Source: Ornithinibacillus massiliensis (lineage in GTDB: Bacteria > Bacillota > Bacilli > Bacillales > Amphibacillaceae). From it: a stretch of 64,000 nt of DNA. Below are positions 62,716 through 64,000 of the stretch, in pieces. The notes under the pieces were generated by a model, which saw nothing but the letters and a program-made list of their open reading frames with translations, had not been told where the DNA came from and ran no database searches. Both the position numbers and the translations under genes were made by a program. Each line of letters opens with the position of its first letter. The first letter of the stretch is position 1. The DNA lies in NCBI RefSeq assembly GCF_018310345.1, contig NZ_JAGXBY010000003.1:1-64000 (forward strand). Reading direction: 5' to 3'.

Positions 62716-63193
62716 AAAAAGAGCCTGGGACAAAACTAAAACAAAGGTATTAAAACGAACCATCACCACATTAGGCCCGGAAATATACGGAGACTCCTGT
62801 GGGAGGAAAGGCATCGGTGAGACCCCAGGGGAGCGTTAGCTCTTAGGAGGCTCACCAGCCGCCCGACGGTAAAGAAGACACTGCGAGGTCTTTTCGAGCA
62901 GATGTCGCACTTATACTGTGATAAAGTATAAAGAAGACACTGCGAGGTTCTCTCGAGCAGATGTCGCACTTATGCTGTGATAAAGTATAAAGAAGACACT
63001 GCGAGGTTCTCTCGAGCAGATGTCGCACTTATGCTGTGATAAAGTATAAAGAAGACACTGCGAGGTTCTCTCGAGCAGATGTCGCCCCTGTACTGGAAGC
63101 AACCGCAAGTATATTTCCGGGGCGGGTTTGATGCGCTAACTTTCATGTTCGGTTTATCCTATGTTAGAAATAGTTTTGTTCCAGCCTCTTTTT
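62716..63193. repeat. 478-bp structured element with inverted ends
   Basis: Terminal segments 62716-62738 and 63171-63193 are inverted copies matching at 21 of 23 positions (AAAAAGAG..CTGG..ACAAAACTA). Inside, CCCGGAAATATAC (62776-62788) and GTATATTTCCGGG (63109-63121) are perfect inverted copies. The left core has nested stems (CTCC/GGAG; GGTGAG/CTCACC; CCCC/GGGG; GAGC/GCTC). The right core is a 59-bp tandem array. It is more GC-rich than its surroundings and has no credible gene. The left core recalls a dispersed GC-rich repeat of many Bacillaceae. No clear target duplication is seen. Confidence 0.8.
62871..63085. repeat. 59-bp tandem repeat, 3.6 copies
   Basis: Units start at 62871, 62930, 62989 and 63048; the second and third are identical, the first differs at a few positions and the fourth stops after 38 bases. 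Each unit can form two stem-loops: an imperfect one from GACACTGCGAG to GCAGATGTC, and ACTTAT/ATAAAGT. No unique spacers are present, so it is not a CRISPR array. Confidence 0.9.
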
Positions 63194-63198
63194 CCCAT

Positions 63199-64000
63199 TT
63201 AATATAACCCAAACCAATATCCAATTGCTGCACCGATATAATTACCAATAACATATCCCAATGTACCAATAATTAATATTGGAGCAACAAGCTTCGTCCA
63301 CCCTTTAGAAATAGCCATTGCAGCTGCAGTTGTCGGGCCACCGATATTAGCATTGCTTGCTAGGACAATTTCCTCGAGATTAAATTTAAATAGTTTACCA
63401 AATATAAAGGAGATTATCATATTTAGCGCAACCATAATGAATACTAATACAAATAATAAAGGCGCATTTTGTAAAATAACTGGAAGTGACGCTGGTACCC
63501 CAATAACAACAAAGAATATATAAATTAAATACGTACCTATCTCTTGGGCACCTTTAATATTTTCAAAGAAACGTGAGAATAGCGTTACTGTAATTAACGT
63601 TACCGTTGTTAACATTAAATATTTATCACCTAAAAATCCGTTTAAGGCATGATAAGCAAGGTTTGCATTCTCTCCAGAAGGAATAAGGGAATCAAATAAC
63701 TCAGCTAGTTTAAATGATACAGCAACTAATGTAAACGCAGAACCTACCGCAAGACCGATATCCTTTAATGAAATCTCTTTTCTTTTCCAATAAGAAGCTG
63801 CTAAATTTTTCTCATCTTTATCTGCTGACTTTTCTATCATTTCTTGGTATGGAGCATGGTAACGTTTACGAAAGAACGCTAAAGTCGGAATTACCATCAA
63901 AATCAAGAAATATAATGCCATCATCAGGTTATCAGCAACAACCGTAGAGGATAATAAATCTCCTGGAGTCTCAAATCGTGCGGAAAGTCCTGCTAAGTTA
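63199..64000 (-). CDS. DUF819 family membrane protein (YjcL-like), 5' end outside window
   Basis: The frame stays open through the right edge of the window, so at least 266 residues are visible and the start is missing. At least eight membrane helices are seen, with GAQEIGTYLIYIFFVVIG, ASNANIGGPTTAAAMAISKGW and the C-terminal GTLGYVIGNYIGAAIGYW, which are DUF819 hallmarks. Probably a transporter of unknown substrate. Its stop is five bases from the repeat element. Confidence 0.87.
   Translation of the reverse strand, partial: NLAGLSARFETPGDLLSSTVVADNLMMALYFLILMVIPTLAFFRKRYHAPYQEMIEKSADKDEKNLAASYWKRKEISLKDIGLAVGSAFTLVAVSFKLAELFDSLIPSGENANLAYHALNGFLGDKYLMLTTVTLITVTLFSRFFENIKGAQEIGTYLIYIFFVVIGVPASLPVILQNAPLLFVLVFIMVALNMIISFIFGKLFKFNLEEIVLASNANIGGPTTAAAMAISKGWTKLVAPILIIGTLGYVIGNYIGAAIGYWFGLY

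Noticed and set aside
62564..62839. Plus-strand 91-codon reading frame running into the repeat element
   Set aside because: It crosses the left end of the repeat element and continues in the repeat, has no clear ribosome site and no family pattern.
62871..63085. CRISPR array
   Set aside because: Repeats are contiguous with no unique spacers and no cas genes are near.
62763..63108. Minus-strand frames over the tandem array (repeating HLLERTSQCLLYTLS-like peptides)
   Set aside because: The peptide repetition only mirrors the 59-bp DNA repeat read in different frames; 59 is not a multiple of three, so the frame shifts from unit to unit.

Overview
This window looks like chromosome of a low-GC, endospore-forming member of the Bacillaceae. 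The gene set (QoxABCD, AprX, YuaF/FloT, SplA/SplB, YjcZ-type peptide, YkoFEDC, UPF0182) and the AT-rich, strongly terminated layout point to the Oceanobacillus/Virgibacillus/Ornithinibacillus neighbourhood. That placement is inferred from family content; no marker gene in the window fixes the genus. I see no rRNA, tRNA, complete insertion sequence, prophage or CRISPR array.

Layout. 1-4.2 kb: cytochrome aa3 quinol oxidase operon qoxABCD with a recognisable promoter and a Rex-like site. 4.2-8.3 kb: small membrane protein, intracellular subtilase AprX, and a sigma-W-type NfeD/flotillin pair. 8.3-16.3 kb: small and spore-associated families, an HMA-like protein, a VOC ring-cleavage-type dioxygenase under an MhqR-like operator, nanoRNase NrnB, DUF2512, a YjcZ peptide and a large UPF0182 membrane protein. 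16.6-27.6 kb: a full molybdenum-cofactor set (moaC on the plus strand; moaA-moeB-moeA-moaE-moaD-mobB-mobA-moaB on the minus strand) followed upstream by fdhD, an FdhF/YdeP-type molybdoenzyme and an OFA-type transporter. These make, insert and use bis-MGD cofactor, probably for formate metabolism. A broken gene lies between fdhD and moaA.

27.9-36.1 kb: XRE-cupin regulator, membrane protein, HMG-CoA lyase, prfC, a divergent protein kinase, a LarA-like protein, a YjzC-like peptide and an EAL-HDOD protein. 36.5-40.3 kb: a TPP riboswitch with its terminator controls ykoFEDC, a thiamine-precursor ECF transporter. 40.5-52.9 kb: aromatic acid exporter family protein, a 1.7-kilo-residue secreted subtilase, heme O synthase (it supplies the heme precursor for QoxB), Nudix hydrolase, ANT(6)-type adenylyltransferase, an Nramp-like carrier with altered motifs, and splAB. 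53-64 kb: cold-shock protein, a membrane-protein gene interrupted by one in-frame TAA, DinB-like protein, 3D-domain cell-wall protein, lipoprotein, DsbA/FrnE protein, GNAT, a TetM-like ribosomal GTPase, FMN reductase, a 478-bp inverted-repeat element with tandem two-hairpin units, and the 3' part of a DUF819 membrane protein.

The most unusual signals are the 62.7-63.2 kb element and two smaller inverted repeats that share its CCGGAAATA-type core, the two broken genes (23.0 and 54.8 kb), the hairpin in the splA leader, and a short reading frame whose stop overlaps the start of the giant protease. All calls rest on reading the sequence and on remembered family features; no database search was run.
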